Of a DNA stretch of 64,000 nucleotides, positions 54,481 to 61,946 are shown piece by piece. The notes beneath the pieces were generated by a model. That model did not search any database. It was not told the DNA's origin and saw only the letters and a program-made list of their open reading frames with translations. Location: assembly GCF_900604285.1 (NCBI RefSeq), contig NZ_UWNY01000001.1, positions 124,001 through 188,000 on the forward strand, in the 5' to 3' direction. Positions within the stretch are counted from its first letter, which is position 1. Each line of letters begins with the position of its first letter. The stretch comes from Varibaculum vaginae. Its GTDB lineage: Bacteria > Actinomycetota > Actinomycetes > Actinomycetales > Actinomycetaceae. A program made the position numbers and the translations under genes.

Positions 54481-56211
54481 TTACCTAATCCAGGCTTCCC
54501 CCGCAGCTATTCGGCGTGATGCCAGGTCCCGACACGCCGCTCTATCAAGATTACCCTGCAGATCCGTAGGGATTTTATCTACCAGCACGAGGGCGCGGGG
54601 GGCATGAGCACGATCGAGCTGCCCGGTAACTAGGGAGCGCACCAACATTGCCAAATCTGTAGCCGGCTCGGACTCATCTTCGGTAGGAACAGTAGCACTA
54701 TGGGGGCGATCTCCCCCAGTGGGGCGTTTGCCTCTCCCCAACATCTCAGTTGCCGCAATTTCCATTTGCTCTAGATCTCCATCCAAATCCTCGGGCAAAC
54801 ATACCGGCTCCGCCGCTGGGTTCTCAACAGCTGGAAAGACTATTCCGCCCTCCTCGGTGGGATTAGCGGTCCCGCGCGCAACCTCATAAATTCCCGCCGG
54901 TAGTTCTCCAGTTTCCGCAGCGGCGACCACATCCACCTTGGCGCCTCGAATCTTAGCGGCCATCGCTGCCATCGCGGCTTCTAAAGGAGTTAGCTTGGAG
55001 CCTTCATCATCGCTATCTGCAGATAACCCAGCAAGTTCCCGCACCCTTTCTGAATCAACTTTAACCGGTTCTACCTGGGGGAATTGCGGCTTATCTTCAG
55101 CTTTTACTCCCAGGTTATGTCGGGGGTTTAGCAGCTGCTCGGCAACATCGGGTGCCGGTTTTATTACCGCACTAACCAGGGAACCCCATTTGGGATCAGG
55201 AACTCCCACCACCACTACTTGTTCTACTTGCGGCAGATCTCGAATTACTCGTTCTACCAGGGAAGCCTGAATCCGCACTCCGGCAGTGGCAATCACATCC
55301 CGCCCCCGCCCGTCCACTACCAGCCGGGGTCCGCGCATGTGACCGGCATCTTTAGTACGTAGCCAGCGCCTGCGTCCTCGCGAAACCGAATCAACTTCTC
55401 CCGGATTCCCCAAGTAGCCGGCCATCATACAGATTCCAGACAGCCAAATCCGATCTCCGATAGTGGCCGCATGCACACCCGCTACTGGCTTTCCGTCTAT
55501 CACGCACAGCCCACTGGATTCGGCAATGCCATACCCCTGCACAATATTTATTCCCGCTTCCTGCGCGGCGCTCGCCAAAAGATCCCGACTGGTCAACCCG
55601 GTAACTATCAGCTTTGAGGCCGCAGCCAACTCTTTGCGTTGAGCGGGGGGAATTTCCAGCAACTTCCCCAGTTGCACCTTAGAAATCTGCAGGTAAATAG
55701 GGGTTTTATCTTTCTCGGATCGATCTTTCGCCCTTTGGACAGCTCGAATTATTTCCAGGGCGTTGGCAGGCTGGGTCTTCGCTGCTATTACCGGAGGAAT
55801 GTTGACCGCAATTGCCCGCGCTAAGGTCATTATCCCGTCAATATCAGTTACTGGCGCAGTCAGAATCCAACGTCCCGGCCTACCAACTGCAGAGTTAACC
55901 GCCTCTGCCATACCTTTAATAGTCAGCTGGGAATAGCAAATTATCGCTCCCCCTGCCGGAGCCGGCAATGCTAAGGCGGCAGATGCAGGCACTTTCCGAC
56001 GAAGAGTCTCATACTCTGAAAGTTCTTGAGGGAATCCGCTGGTTTCCAGGAAAGGAAAGAGGATCTGTTTTCCCCTTAAACGCGGGTTACGGAGGTTTTT
56101 CGGAGAGTCTTCCGAGCTTCCCATATATTTAGCCAGAGTCGACAGCAACGTCGAGACATCAGCCGAGGAATCACCTATCGGCAGGTAATGAAAAGGAGAA
56201 AGAATTTCCAT
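54481..56211 (-). CDS. MenE-like AMP-binding protein with degenerate active-site motifs
   Basis: A 576-residue protein related to o-succinylbenzoate-CoA ligase (MenE) of the ANL adenylating family. The core shows YGIAESSGLCV (A5), GDRIWLSGICMMAGYLG, and RLVVDGRGRDVIATAGVRI (A7/A8). The P-loop expected near residues 78-98 (SGTTGxPK) reads LALPAPAGGAIICYSQLTI, not recognisable. The A10 motif has Asn554 instead of the catalytic Lys (IPTDLQGNLDR). An acidic insertion of ~150 residues (375-530) separates the core from the C-terminal lid. It lies 72 bp upstream of menA, so a link to menaquinone is likely. Whether it still activates a substrate is doubtful. Confidence 0.8.
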   Translation of the reverse strand: MEILSPFHYLPIGDSSADVSTLLSTLAKYMGSSEDSPKNLRNPRLRGKQILFPFLETSGFPQELSEYETLRRKVPASAALALPAPAGGAIICYSQLTIKGMAEAVNSAVGRPGRWILTAPVTDIDGIMTLARAIAVNIPPVIAAKTQPANALEIIRAVQRAKDRSEKDKTPIYLQISKVQLGKLLEIPPAQRKELAAASKLIVTGLTSRDLLASAAQEAGINIVQGYGIAESSGLCVIDGKPVAGVHAATIGDRIWLSGICMMAGYLGNPGEVDSVSRGRRRWLRTKDAGHMRGPRLVVDGRGRDVIATAGVRIQASLVERVIRDLPQVEQVVVVGVPDPKWGSLVSAVIKPAPDVAEQLLNPRHNLGVKAEDKPQFPQVEPVKVDSERVRELAGLSADSDDEGSKLTPLEAAMAAMAAKIRGAKVDVVAAAETGELPAGIYEVARGTANPTEEGGIVFPAVENPAAEPVCLPEDLDGDLEQMEIAATEMLGRGKRPTGGDRPHSATVPTEDESEPATDLAMLVRSLVTGQLDRAHAPRALVLVDKIPTDLQGNLDRAACRDLASRRIAAGEAWIR

Positions 56212-56373
56212 TGCGACTTCCTGAAAGTAAAGTAGTGTCGAATGCTATTCTAGCCTCTCATTAGCTTAGAGATCTTAAAGCAACGTAACCAAAAATGCCG
56301 ATAAAACTGCAGTGAGTGACAAAATGTTACCTGTGCCATACAAAAAAAGATTAGGTTTCTTCCATTTTTTAGG

Positions 56374-56379
56374 TATACT
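56374..56379 (+). promoter_or_regulatory. -10-like box before the RNA candidate
   Basis: TATACT lies 8 bp before the first hairpin of the structured region. The -35 side (TTAGGT, 17-bp spacing) is weak. Confidence 0.3.
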
Positions 56380-56386
56380 GATTGCG

Positions 56387-56496
56387 GCCGGTAGCTCCGG
56401 CTACTTAGGGGAACGTGTGTCAAGATAACCCCTAAACGATAACCTAAAGCCGGTTTCGCAAAAGCGCAGGAGGGAGCGCGCGAAACCGGCTTTAGG
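56387..56496 (+). ncRNA. Candidate three-hairpin structured RNA
   Basis: Three hairpins in 110 bp of non-coding DNA: GTAGC-TCCG-GCTAC (56391-56404), which gives a cUNCGg-type tetraloop; TTAGGGG (56405-56411) paired with CCCCTAA (56429-56435); and a perfect 17-bp stem (56443-56459 with 56480-56496) topped by GCGC/GCGC and an AGGAGGGA loop. On the minus strand the same loop reads UCCCUCCU, like the C-rich, anti-Shine-Dalgarno loops of actinobacterial sRNAs. No T-tract follows. Strand is uncertain; function unknown. It lies upstream of the MenE-like gene. Confidence 0.45.
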
Positions 56497-56657
56497 CATT
56501 AAAACCATTTCCCTCCTCTACTCTAGGCTGCAGACTTTCGCCTCGAGTAAGCGAGGTGAAGTTAGAAAATATCCCCAGGCAACCAGCCTGTACAACTCCC
56601 ATTAGCAGTAAACTCACCGCTTCATCGCGAATCAGATTATCCCCAATTCTTGAAACC

Positions 56658-57503
56658 TTAATCCAGCAAAATCTCTGCTATATCGGTCAACACCTGTGAA
56701 GAACCACCGGAAACCCGCACATCCGCTAATGAATCAGCAGCCGTAGAGCCGCGATTAATTACTGCTACTTTGGCACCGGTACCCCAGGCTTCCCGCAGCA
56801 CCCAAAGTCCAGTCAGTACCGCCAGGGAAGTTCCCACCGCCAACACCAAGTCTGCTTCTCGCGCCGCCGCAAAGGAACGATCCATCGCCTCACCAGGTAG
56901 CGCTTCTCCAAAAAACACGATTCCCGGTTTAATAATCCCGCCACAACGTGGGCATGATAATAGATTGAACTGGCACGCGCGTGCTGCTACCTCATCTGCC
57001 GCCGCTAGGACTGCCACGTTTTTGGGATCAGGGTCGTCACGAACATCGGGATTTAACTTGCGCAGTTTCTGGTCAATACTTTGCCGCGAAAACACAGCCC
57101 CGCAGCCCAGGCATTGAACTTCTTCAAAAGTTCCGTGCAGTAATTGCACATTCTTACAGCCCGCCTTGCGATCCAAACCGTCTACGTTTTGGGTAGCGAT
57201 ACAGTTAATCAAACCCGCATCCTCTAGGCGCACTAAAGCATAATGCCCCGGTGTAGGCTGCAGTTTCGCTACAGTCCTCCAGGTCTCTTGATTGCGGCGC
57301 CATACCCATTTTCGCCAATATAGTTCTCCCAGGAACTGATCTATATCTACCGTAGGCATTCCCGAGGAACCGGTGCCGCGATAATCGGGAATCCCCGCGT
57401 CGGTAGACATCCCCGCCCCCGCGACCACAATAGTCTTTTTCCCCGTCATTAAATCCGCTATAGCCCGAGCTCCTGCCTTTTCTTCCGCAATAATCTCACT
57501 CAC
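56658..57503 (-). CDS. NAD-dependent protein deacylase (Sir2 family)
   Basis: A 281-residue sirtuin removing acyl groups from lysines with NAD. GAGMSTDAGIPDYRG (from residue 29), TQNVDGL, and catalytic His123 in LLHGTFEE are intact. A structural zinc is bound by Cys131/Cys134 (CLGC) and Cys184/Cys187 (CPRC). FFGEALP and GTSLAV motifs complete the NAD site. Divergent from the tatA-tatC pair. Confidence 0.95.
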   Translation of the reverse strand: MSEIIAEEKAGARAIADLMTGKKTIVVAGAGMSTDAGIPDYRGTGSSGMPTVDIDQFLGELYWRKWVWRRNQETWRTVAKLQPTPGHYALVRLEDAGLINCIATQNVDGLDRKAGCKNVQLLHGTFEEVQCLGCGAVFSRQSIDQKLRKLNPDVRDDPDPKNVAVLAAADEVAARACQFNLLSCPRCGGIIKPGIVFFGEALPGEAMDRSFAAAREADLVLAVGTSLAVLTGLWVLREAWGTGAKVAVINRGSTAADSLADVRVSGGSSQVLTDIAEILLD

Positions 57504-57713
57504 ATTGCCTCCCCTTTCAGATTACCCGGTTTAGAGGAGGCTTACCGAGAATGCTGCCTACTACGCCGCGATTGCCAGTTTTAATAGCCCCAAAATCAAT
57601 AAGTTGAGCCTACAAGTTTTAGCTATTCTCAACAGTAGTAGCTATTTGTCGTTTATCCCCGCTACAATTGGGGAAGGCAATTTTCGATGCCATCTAAAGA
57701 AAGGAAGGGCAGT

Positions 57714-58007
57714 ATGCTGCGACCGGTACATCTTCTGATTCTGCTCCTGGTGTTAATCATTATTTTTGGAGCCTCAAAACTGCCCGATATCGCCCGTAAC
57801 ATAGGTAAATCAGCGAAAGTCCTCAAATCTGAGCTCTCTGATCTCAGCGAAGATGATACTAACAAGCCAATAACAGCAGGAAGCCCAAATCCACAAATTC
57901 CCGCTACTCCCTCTTCGCCGGCGCCGGCACAGGGTAACATCCAGGCTTCATCGCCAGATGTAGCTAGCGGGGAATCGAATCTGACTGATCCGCCTGAAAA
58001 TAAATAA
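57714..58007 (+). CDS. tatA: Sec-independent translocase subunit TatA
   Basis: A 97-residue Tat pore subunit: one short N-terminal helix (LLILLLVLIIIFGASKLPDI), a Phe-Gly hinge, the amphipathic helix ARNIGKSAKVLKSELSDLSE, then a disordered Pro/Ser tail. ATG 57714 follows AGGAAGGG; the in-frame ATG at 57687 would put 9 polar residues before the helix. Co-transcribed with tatC 15 bp downstream. No TatB is seen, which is common in Gram-positives. Confidence 0.93.
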   Translation: MLRPVHLLILLLVLIIIFGASKLPDIARNIGKSAKVLKSELSDLSEDDTNKPITAGSPNPQIPATPSSPAPAQGNIQASSPDVASGESNLTDPPENK

Positions 58008-58022
58008 TCACCCTTTCCCCCT

Positions 58023-58844
58023 ATGCCGGGACTAAAAAAGACTAACCCGCAAGCTCGCATGCGGGTAACCGAGCATCTGCTAGAACTGCGAAAACGTTTA
58101 CTATTGGCTCTGGCCGGTATTTTTGTAGCCGCGATTGGCGGCTGGTTTTTGGCCACCCCCACCCTAAACTGGATGCAAAAACCGCTGCAAGAGGTGAGCG
58201 GACAAGCCCCGCAGCTGAACTTTCAGACGATTGGAGCTGCCTTTGACATGCGGATTCAAGTATCCCTGTGGCTAGGGGTACTGATTTCCGCCCCCTGGTG
58301 GATTTTCCAAATTGGGGCTTTTATCGCCCCAGGTTTAAAGCGTAAAGAAAAAATCTATATTGCCAGCTTTGGCTTAGTAGGAATCTTACTGTTTAGCGGC
58401 GGCGCACTATCCGGAATGTGGGTAATCCCGAAAGCGGTTTCGATTCTAAATTCTTTCACCCCAACTGGCGCGGTCATGCTACTACGGGCAGATTCCTATA
58501 TCACCTTCTTTATGCGCATGGTATTGGCGTTCGGACTATCCTGCTTAGCTCCCGAAATCCTGGTGGCACTGAACTTTGCGGGAGTGATGAAAGCTAAAAC
58601 TATGTTAAAGGGTTGGCGTTGGGCAGTAGTGATTGCCGCAGTGTTCTCGGCAGTCGCGAATCCTCTACCCACCGCTTGGCCGATGATTGTGCAGATGCTA
58701 GCATTAATCGGACTTTACCTCTTGGCGGTCGCAATTTCCGCTATCAACGACTGGATTAGAGCCGGCGGTAACTTGCGCGAGCGTTTGCGAAAGATCTTGC
58801 GAAAGCGGAAACGTAATAGTGTTATTTCCGCTTCTAAGCAATAA
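58023..58844 (+). CDS. tatC: Sec-independent translocase subunit TatC
   Basis: A 273-residue six-helix membrane protein that recognises twin-arginine signals. Conserved VTEHLLELRKRLLLAL (cytosolic start with Glu), FKRKEK-like loop (LKRKEKIYIA), and FGLSCLAPEILVALNFAG. ATG 58023 lacks a good ribosome site; internal ATG 58059 would also start the conserved EHLLELRKR. It serves export of folded cofactor proteins; the Moco cluster follows. Confidence 0.94.
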   Translation: MPGLKKTNPQARMRVTEHLLELRKRLLLALAGIFVAAIGGWFLATPTLNWMQKPLQEVSGQAPQLNFQTIGAAFDMRIQVSLWLGVLISAPWWIFQIGAFIAPGLKRKEKIYIASFGLVGILLFSGGALSGMWVIPKAVSILNSFTPTGAVMLLRADSYITFFMRMVLAFGLSCLAPEILVALNFAGVMKAKTMLKGWRWAVVIAAVFSAVANPLPTAWPMIVQMLALIGLYLLAVAISAINDWIRAGGNLRERLRKILRKRKRNSVISASKQ

Positions 58845-58987
58845 AAAACGCTGGATTTCCGAGCCTATTTTGAGCCTGTATCCTCGGGGAAACCTCAGGT
58901 CCAAAAAACCCATCTTCCCTGATATTGTTAGGATTTGGGGTTTAGAAACAATCTCAAATCGGCCGCAGAAATTAAAAGGGGAATTGG

Positions 58988-59260
58988 ATGTCCGGACATA
59001 ATAAGAAAGACGATCCAGAAAAGATGGAGCAAATGCATCGCTGGTTGGAAGCGGTACGGTCTGAACTACAATTAACGGATAACCCGCTGGAACCAGTGGA
59101 ATCAGATTTGCTGTCGCTGATTGGCACGGTGGCGCACGGCCCATCCCGTCCGGGAGCCCCACTTACCGCATTTCTTGCTGGTTACGTCTGCGGTAAAGGA
59201 GCTGATGCCCAAAAAATTATTACGCAGTTGCAGGAATTGGCGAAAAACCAGCAAGACTAG
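58988..59260 (+). CDS. DUF6457-domain small protein of the Moco cluster
   Basis: A 90-residue helical, soluble protein with HRWLEAVRSELQL, a central VAHGPSRPGAPLTAFLAGY and CGKGADAQKII. This matches the DUF6457 family, which is often encoded beside or fused to MobA-type molybdenum cofactor genes in Actinobacteria. ATG follows GGGGAATTG. It heads the moaA-moaD operon (12 bp gap to the longer moaA frame). Biochemical role unknown. Confidence 0.8.
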   Translation: MSGHNKKDDPEKMEQMHRWLEAVRSELQLTDNPLEPVESDLLSLIGTVAHGPSRPGAPLTAFLAGYVCGKGADAQKIITQLQELAKNQQD

Positions 59261-59293
59261 AGCTTCGCGAAAATGAAAAGCGCAGGAGAGCTA

Positions 59294-60325
59294 ATGCGCG
59301 CTCGATCCGAGGATCCAGTATCCTCACACCAGCTGCTTGATCGTTGGGGTAGATCAGCAGCCGACCTGCGTCTATCGGTTACCGATCGCTGCAATTTGCG
59401 CTGCAGTTACTGTCTACCCGAGGATGCCACTACTTGGATACCCCGCCAGGATTTATTAACTCCCCGCGAGTTAGGGCGCCTTACCCAAATAGCCTTGTCT
59501 CTAGGGATTCGTAAGGTTCGTTTAACCGGGGGAGAACCGCTTTTACGTCCCGACTTGGCGGAAATTATCCGCCAGATTAACCAGGCGTTTTCCGAAGCTA
59601 ACTTACCGGCTGATATCGCGCTGACTACTAATGCTATTGGTTTATCCTCCCAATTAAAATCTCTGATAGAAGCAGGTTTAAGCCGGATCAACATTTCCTT
59701 GGATACTTTAAATCCCCACCGCTATTACGCGCTCGCTAAACGCGACCGTTTCCCCGAGGTCTCGGCAGCCCTTAACAAATTACCTGATAGCGGCCTATCT
59801 CCAATAAAACTTAACTCAGTAATCTTGGATCAACAGTCCTTAGAGGAAATACCTGACCTGGTTCGTTTTTCCCTGCGGCGCGGCTTCCAATGGCGGGCAA
59901 TCGAATTTATGCCGATTGGCCCCCTGGGGGATTCCGCTGCAAGTCGTCCCCATGCCCGCGATATCCTCGACCGTCTACGAGAATATTTTTCGCTCACTCC
60001 CATAGAAACTGATCCGGCAGCTCCGGCGCGGCGCTGGAACGTTGCGGCCAACAGCGACCATCCCGCCGGGATTATTGGGGTTATTGCCTCCGAGTCTGCT
60101 CCGTTCTGCGCTACCTGTGACCGCACGCGCCTGTCTGCTGATGGAAAAGTCTATTCTTGCCTATTTTCATTATCTTTTGTCGATTTACTTGCTCCATTGC
60201 GCCAGGGCGCTTCCAATGAAGAACTTGCTAAACTTTGGCTCGATGCCCAGGCGGCTAAACCAGCTGGTCACACTGAAATAGCAGTGGGGCGTAGAACTTA
60301 TTCCCTTTCTCAGATAGGAGGATAA
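59294..60325 (+). CDS. moaA: GTP 3',8-cyclase (radical SAM, MoaA)
   Basis: A 343-residue enzyme for the first step of molybdenum cofactor synthesis. Radical-SAM cluster Cys33, Cys37, Cys40 (DRCNLRCSYC); C-terminal cluster Cys272, Cys275, Cys289 (FCATCDRTRLSADGKVYSC). VRLTGGEPLLR and SLDTLNPHRY are present. ATG 59294 follows AGGAG with a short gap; a longer frame begins at 59273. The usual C-terminal GG tail is present (ISQIGG). Confidence 0.95.
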   Translation: MRARSEDPVSSHQLLDRWGRSAADLRLSVTDRCNLRCSYCLPEDATTWIPRQDLLTPRELGRLTQIALSLGIRKVRLTGGEPLLRPDLAEIIRQINQAFSEANLPADIALTTNAIGLSSQLKSLIEAGLSRINISLDTLNPHRYYALAKRDRFPEVSAALNKLPDSGLSPIKLNSVILDQQSLEEIPDLVRFSLRRGFQWRAIEFMPIGPLGDSAASRPHARDILDRLREYFSLTPIETDPAAPARRWNVAANSDHPAGIIGVIASESAPFCATCDRTRLSADGKVYSCLFSLSFVDLLAPLRQGASNEELAKLWLDAQAAKPAGHTEIAVGRRTYSLSQIGG

Positions 60326-60328
60326 CGC

Positions 60329-60574
60329 GTGGTCACTGTACGTTTTTTTGCTGGCGCTGCCCAGGCAGCAGGAGTCGATAGCGCACAGGTTAAGGCAGCT
60401 GCCGACCAGACTTTGCGGGAAATCGCCCAAGCCGCCAGCCACAATGACCTGGCACCAATCCTGGAGGTTAGTTCCTTCCTTGTCGATGGCGCCCTCGCCG
60501 ATGGCGACACCCCCCTAGGCGAATCCGCCGATGGACGCCAAGTGGATGTACTCCCTCCCTTTGCAGGCGGTTAG
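60329..60574 (+). CDS. moaD: Molybdopterin synthase small subunit (MoaD)
   Basis: An 81-residue ubiquitin-like sulfur carrier ending in the essential Gly-Gly (PPFAGG), which is adenylated then thiocarboxylated. GTG start follows AGGAGG, 3 bp after moaA. Partner subunit MoaE is encoded on the opposite strand just downstream. Confidence 0.93.
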   Translation: MVTVRFFAGAAQAAGVDSAQVKAAADQTLREIAQAASHNDLAPILEVSSFLVDGALADGDTPLGESADGRQVDVLPPFAGG

Positions 60575-60579
60575 GAGTA

Positions 60580-60594
60580 GCACCCAATTGGTGC
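60580..60594. terminator. Small hairpin between convergent moaD and moaE
   Basis: GCACC-CAATT-GGTGC, 5 bp after the moaD stop and ~70 bp from the moaE stop. The stem is short and the T-rich run comes ~10 bp later, so termination is only plausible. Confidence 0.3.
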
Positions 60595-60661
60595 GCGTGG
60601 GGAATAAGTTTTTCCTCCCGCCCGGATGCTCACAAGAACCAGATTTTAATCTGCGGAGACT

Positions 60662-61138
60662 TTAGGGACAGTTTGACCAGTGGTTACTACCATCGGAGAA
60701 GTATTGATCCTTCCAGATCGGCACCTGCGCCTTGATCTGGTCAACGATTTCGGCGCTCACTTTGAAGGCGGCGGCGCGATGCGGGGCATCAACTATCACT
60801 AGCAGCGCGGTTTCTCCGATCTCTAAACGTCCTATCCGATGGCGTACGAAAACCGCATCCAAACTTTTATCGCTATCATCGGTACCCTCCAGGGAAACCG
60901 CAGCCTCGCCCTCGGAAAGAGCTATCCCAATCGCGTCCCTAATAGCTTTAATCAAAAATTTTTCTGCTTCCGGATGCGCAGAATAAATCAGGCGGGTTAC
61001 CCCTTGACCGCCGTCATGGTTACGAACGCAACCGTTGAACACTACTCGCGCACCAGAAGTGTTGGGAACAGCCGGTAATTCTGCCAAGGAACTGGATTCT
61101 ACCAGTGGTTCTTCTGTCAGCTTTACGTCAAATAACAT
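60662..61138 (-). CDS. moaE: Molybdopterin synthase large subunit (MoaE)
   Basis: A 158-residue catalytic subunit that converts cyclic pyranopterin to molybdopterin with MoaD. Conserved FNGCVRNHDGG, VRHRIGRLEIGETALLVIV, and the active Lys in VPIWKDQYFSDGSNHW. It is inverted relative to all other Moco genes here and diverges from the moeB-like gene with a 64-bp gap. Confidence 0.94.
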   Translation of the reverse strand: MLFDVKLTEEPLVESSSLAELPAVPNTSGARVVFNGCVRNHDGGQGVTRLIYSAHPEAEKFLIKAIRDAIGIALSEGEAAVSLEGTDDSDKSLDAVFVRHRIGRLEIGETALLVIVDAPHRAAAFKVSAEIVDQIKAQVPIWKDQYFSDGSNHWSNCP

Positions 61139-61202
61139 CTATCGCCCTCCCGATTGCGCTCTCCCGGTAGAGTATAAGGCAGTAGCTAGGGAAAGGACGC
61201 GG

Positions 61203-61946
61203 ATGGTTTCTGAACGGGATCGCCTCACCGCGACCGTTGACGGAATTGGTGAACAAGGGATTGATTCTTTGCAGGCCGCGCGAGTTTTGGTAGTGGGCGC
61301 GGGTGGTTTAGGCTCTCCTGCTCTAGCCTATTTGAGCGCCGCGGGGGTCGGTACCTTGGGCATATCTGATCCTGACCGGGTAGAACAATCTAATCTACAA
61401 CGCCAAGTAATCCATCCCGCTTCTAGCTTAGGACAGGTGAAATCGGTCTCAGCAGCCGCTACCATCCATTCTTTGAATCCCAATGTGCGAGTACAACTAG
61501 AACCGAAGATTACTACCGATAATGCTTGCAGCATTATCGGCGCCTATGACTTGGTGATCGATGCCACCGATAATTTTTACGCTAAATATTTACTTTCGGA
61601 TACTTGCACGAAGGTGTCACGCCCGCACCTGTGGGGGACTTTGGTGGCGATGAATTTTCAGATCTCGGTGTTCGCCAGGGGACTTACTTTACGTGACCTG
61701 TACCCGGCACCTCCACCAGCTGGAACTACCCCCACCTCTCGGGTAAACGGCGTGTTGGGAGCAGTTTGCGGTCAAGCGGGTTCAATTCTGGCAACTGAAG
61801 CTATCAAGATGATCGTGGGAGTAGGCGAACCGCTAATCGGGAAACTGTTAATCGTAGATGCGAGCAGCGGAAAATGGAACGTGGTGCATTTTGGGAACGC
61901 AAACCAAAAGCGTACACCGGTATCCGGAAAGGATAAGCAATTATGA
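61203..61946 (+). CDS. moeB: MoeB/ThiF-type adenylyltransferase
   Basis: A 247-residue E1-like enzyme that adenylates the MoaD C-terminus. VVGAGGLGSPALAYLSAAGVGTL (nucleotide loop), DPDRVEQSNLQRQ with Arg/Gln, and DATDNFYAKYLLSD (Asp, Mg site) are present. No CxxC pairs are visible, so the structural zinc of E. coli MoeB is absent; the loop carrying the ThiF cysteine reads TTPTSRVNG. ATG 61203 follows AAAGGA; the longer frame overlaps moaE antisense. Its stop overlaps the moeA start (ATGA). Confidence 0.88.
   Translation: MVSERDRLTATVDGIGEQGIDSLQAARVLVVGAGGLGSPALAYLSAAGVGTLGISDPDRVEQSNLQRQVIHPASSLGQVKSVSAAATIHSLNPNVRVQLEPKITTDNACSIIGAYDLVIDATDNFYAKYLLSDTCTKVSRPHLWGTLVAMNFQISVFARGLTLRDLYPAPPPAGTTPTSRVNGVLGAVCGQAGSILATEAIKMIVGVGEPLIGKLLIVDASSGKWNVVHFGNANQKRTPVSGKDKQL

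Larger units (their letters stand above)
56212..56657. other. 446-bp intergenic region
   Basis: Between the MenE-like start and the Sir2 stop (both minus). Besides the structured element it has a small CCTCG/CGAGG dyad near 56545 and no credible ORF. Confidence 0.45.

Noticed and set aside
56387-56496. Signal recognition particle (4.5S) RNA
   Set aside because: The loop resembles a purine-rich GGAGGGA but lacks the SRP domain IV internal loops and GGAA tetraloop arrangement.
58845-58987. Possible Moco riboswitch upstream of the Moco cluster
   Set aside because: No convincing multi-stem structure or conserved Moco motif could be traced in this 143-bp gap.
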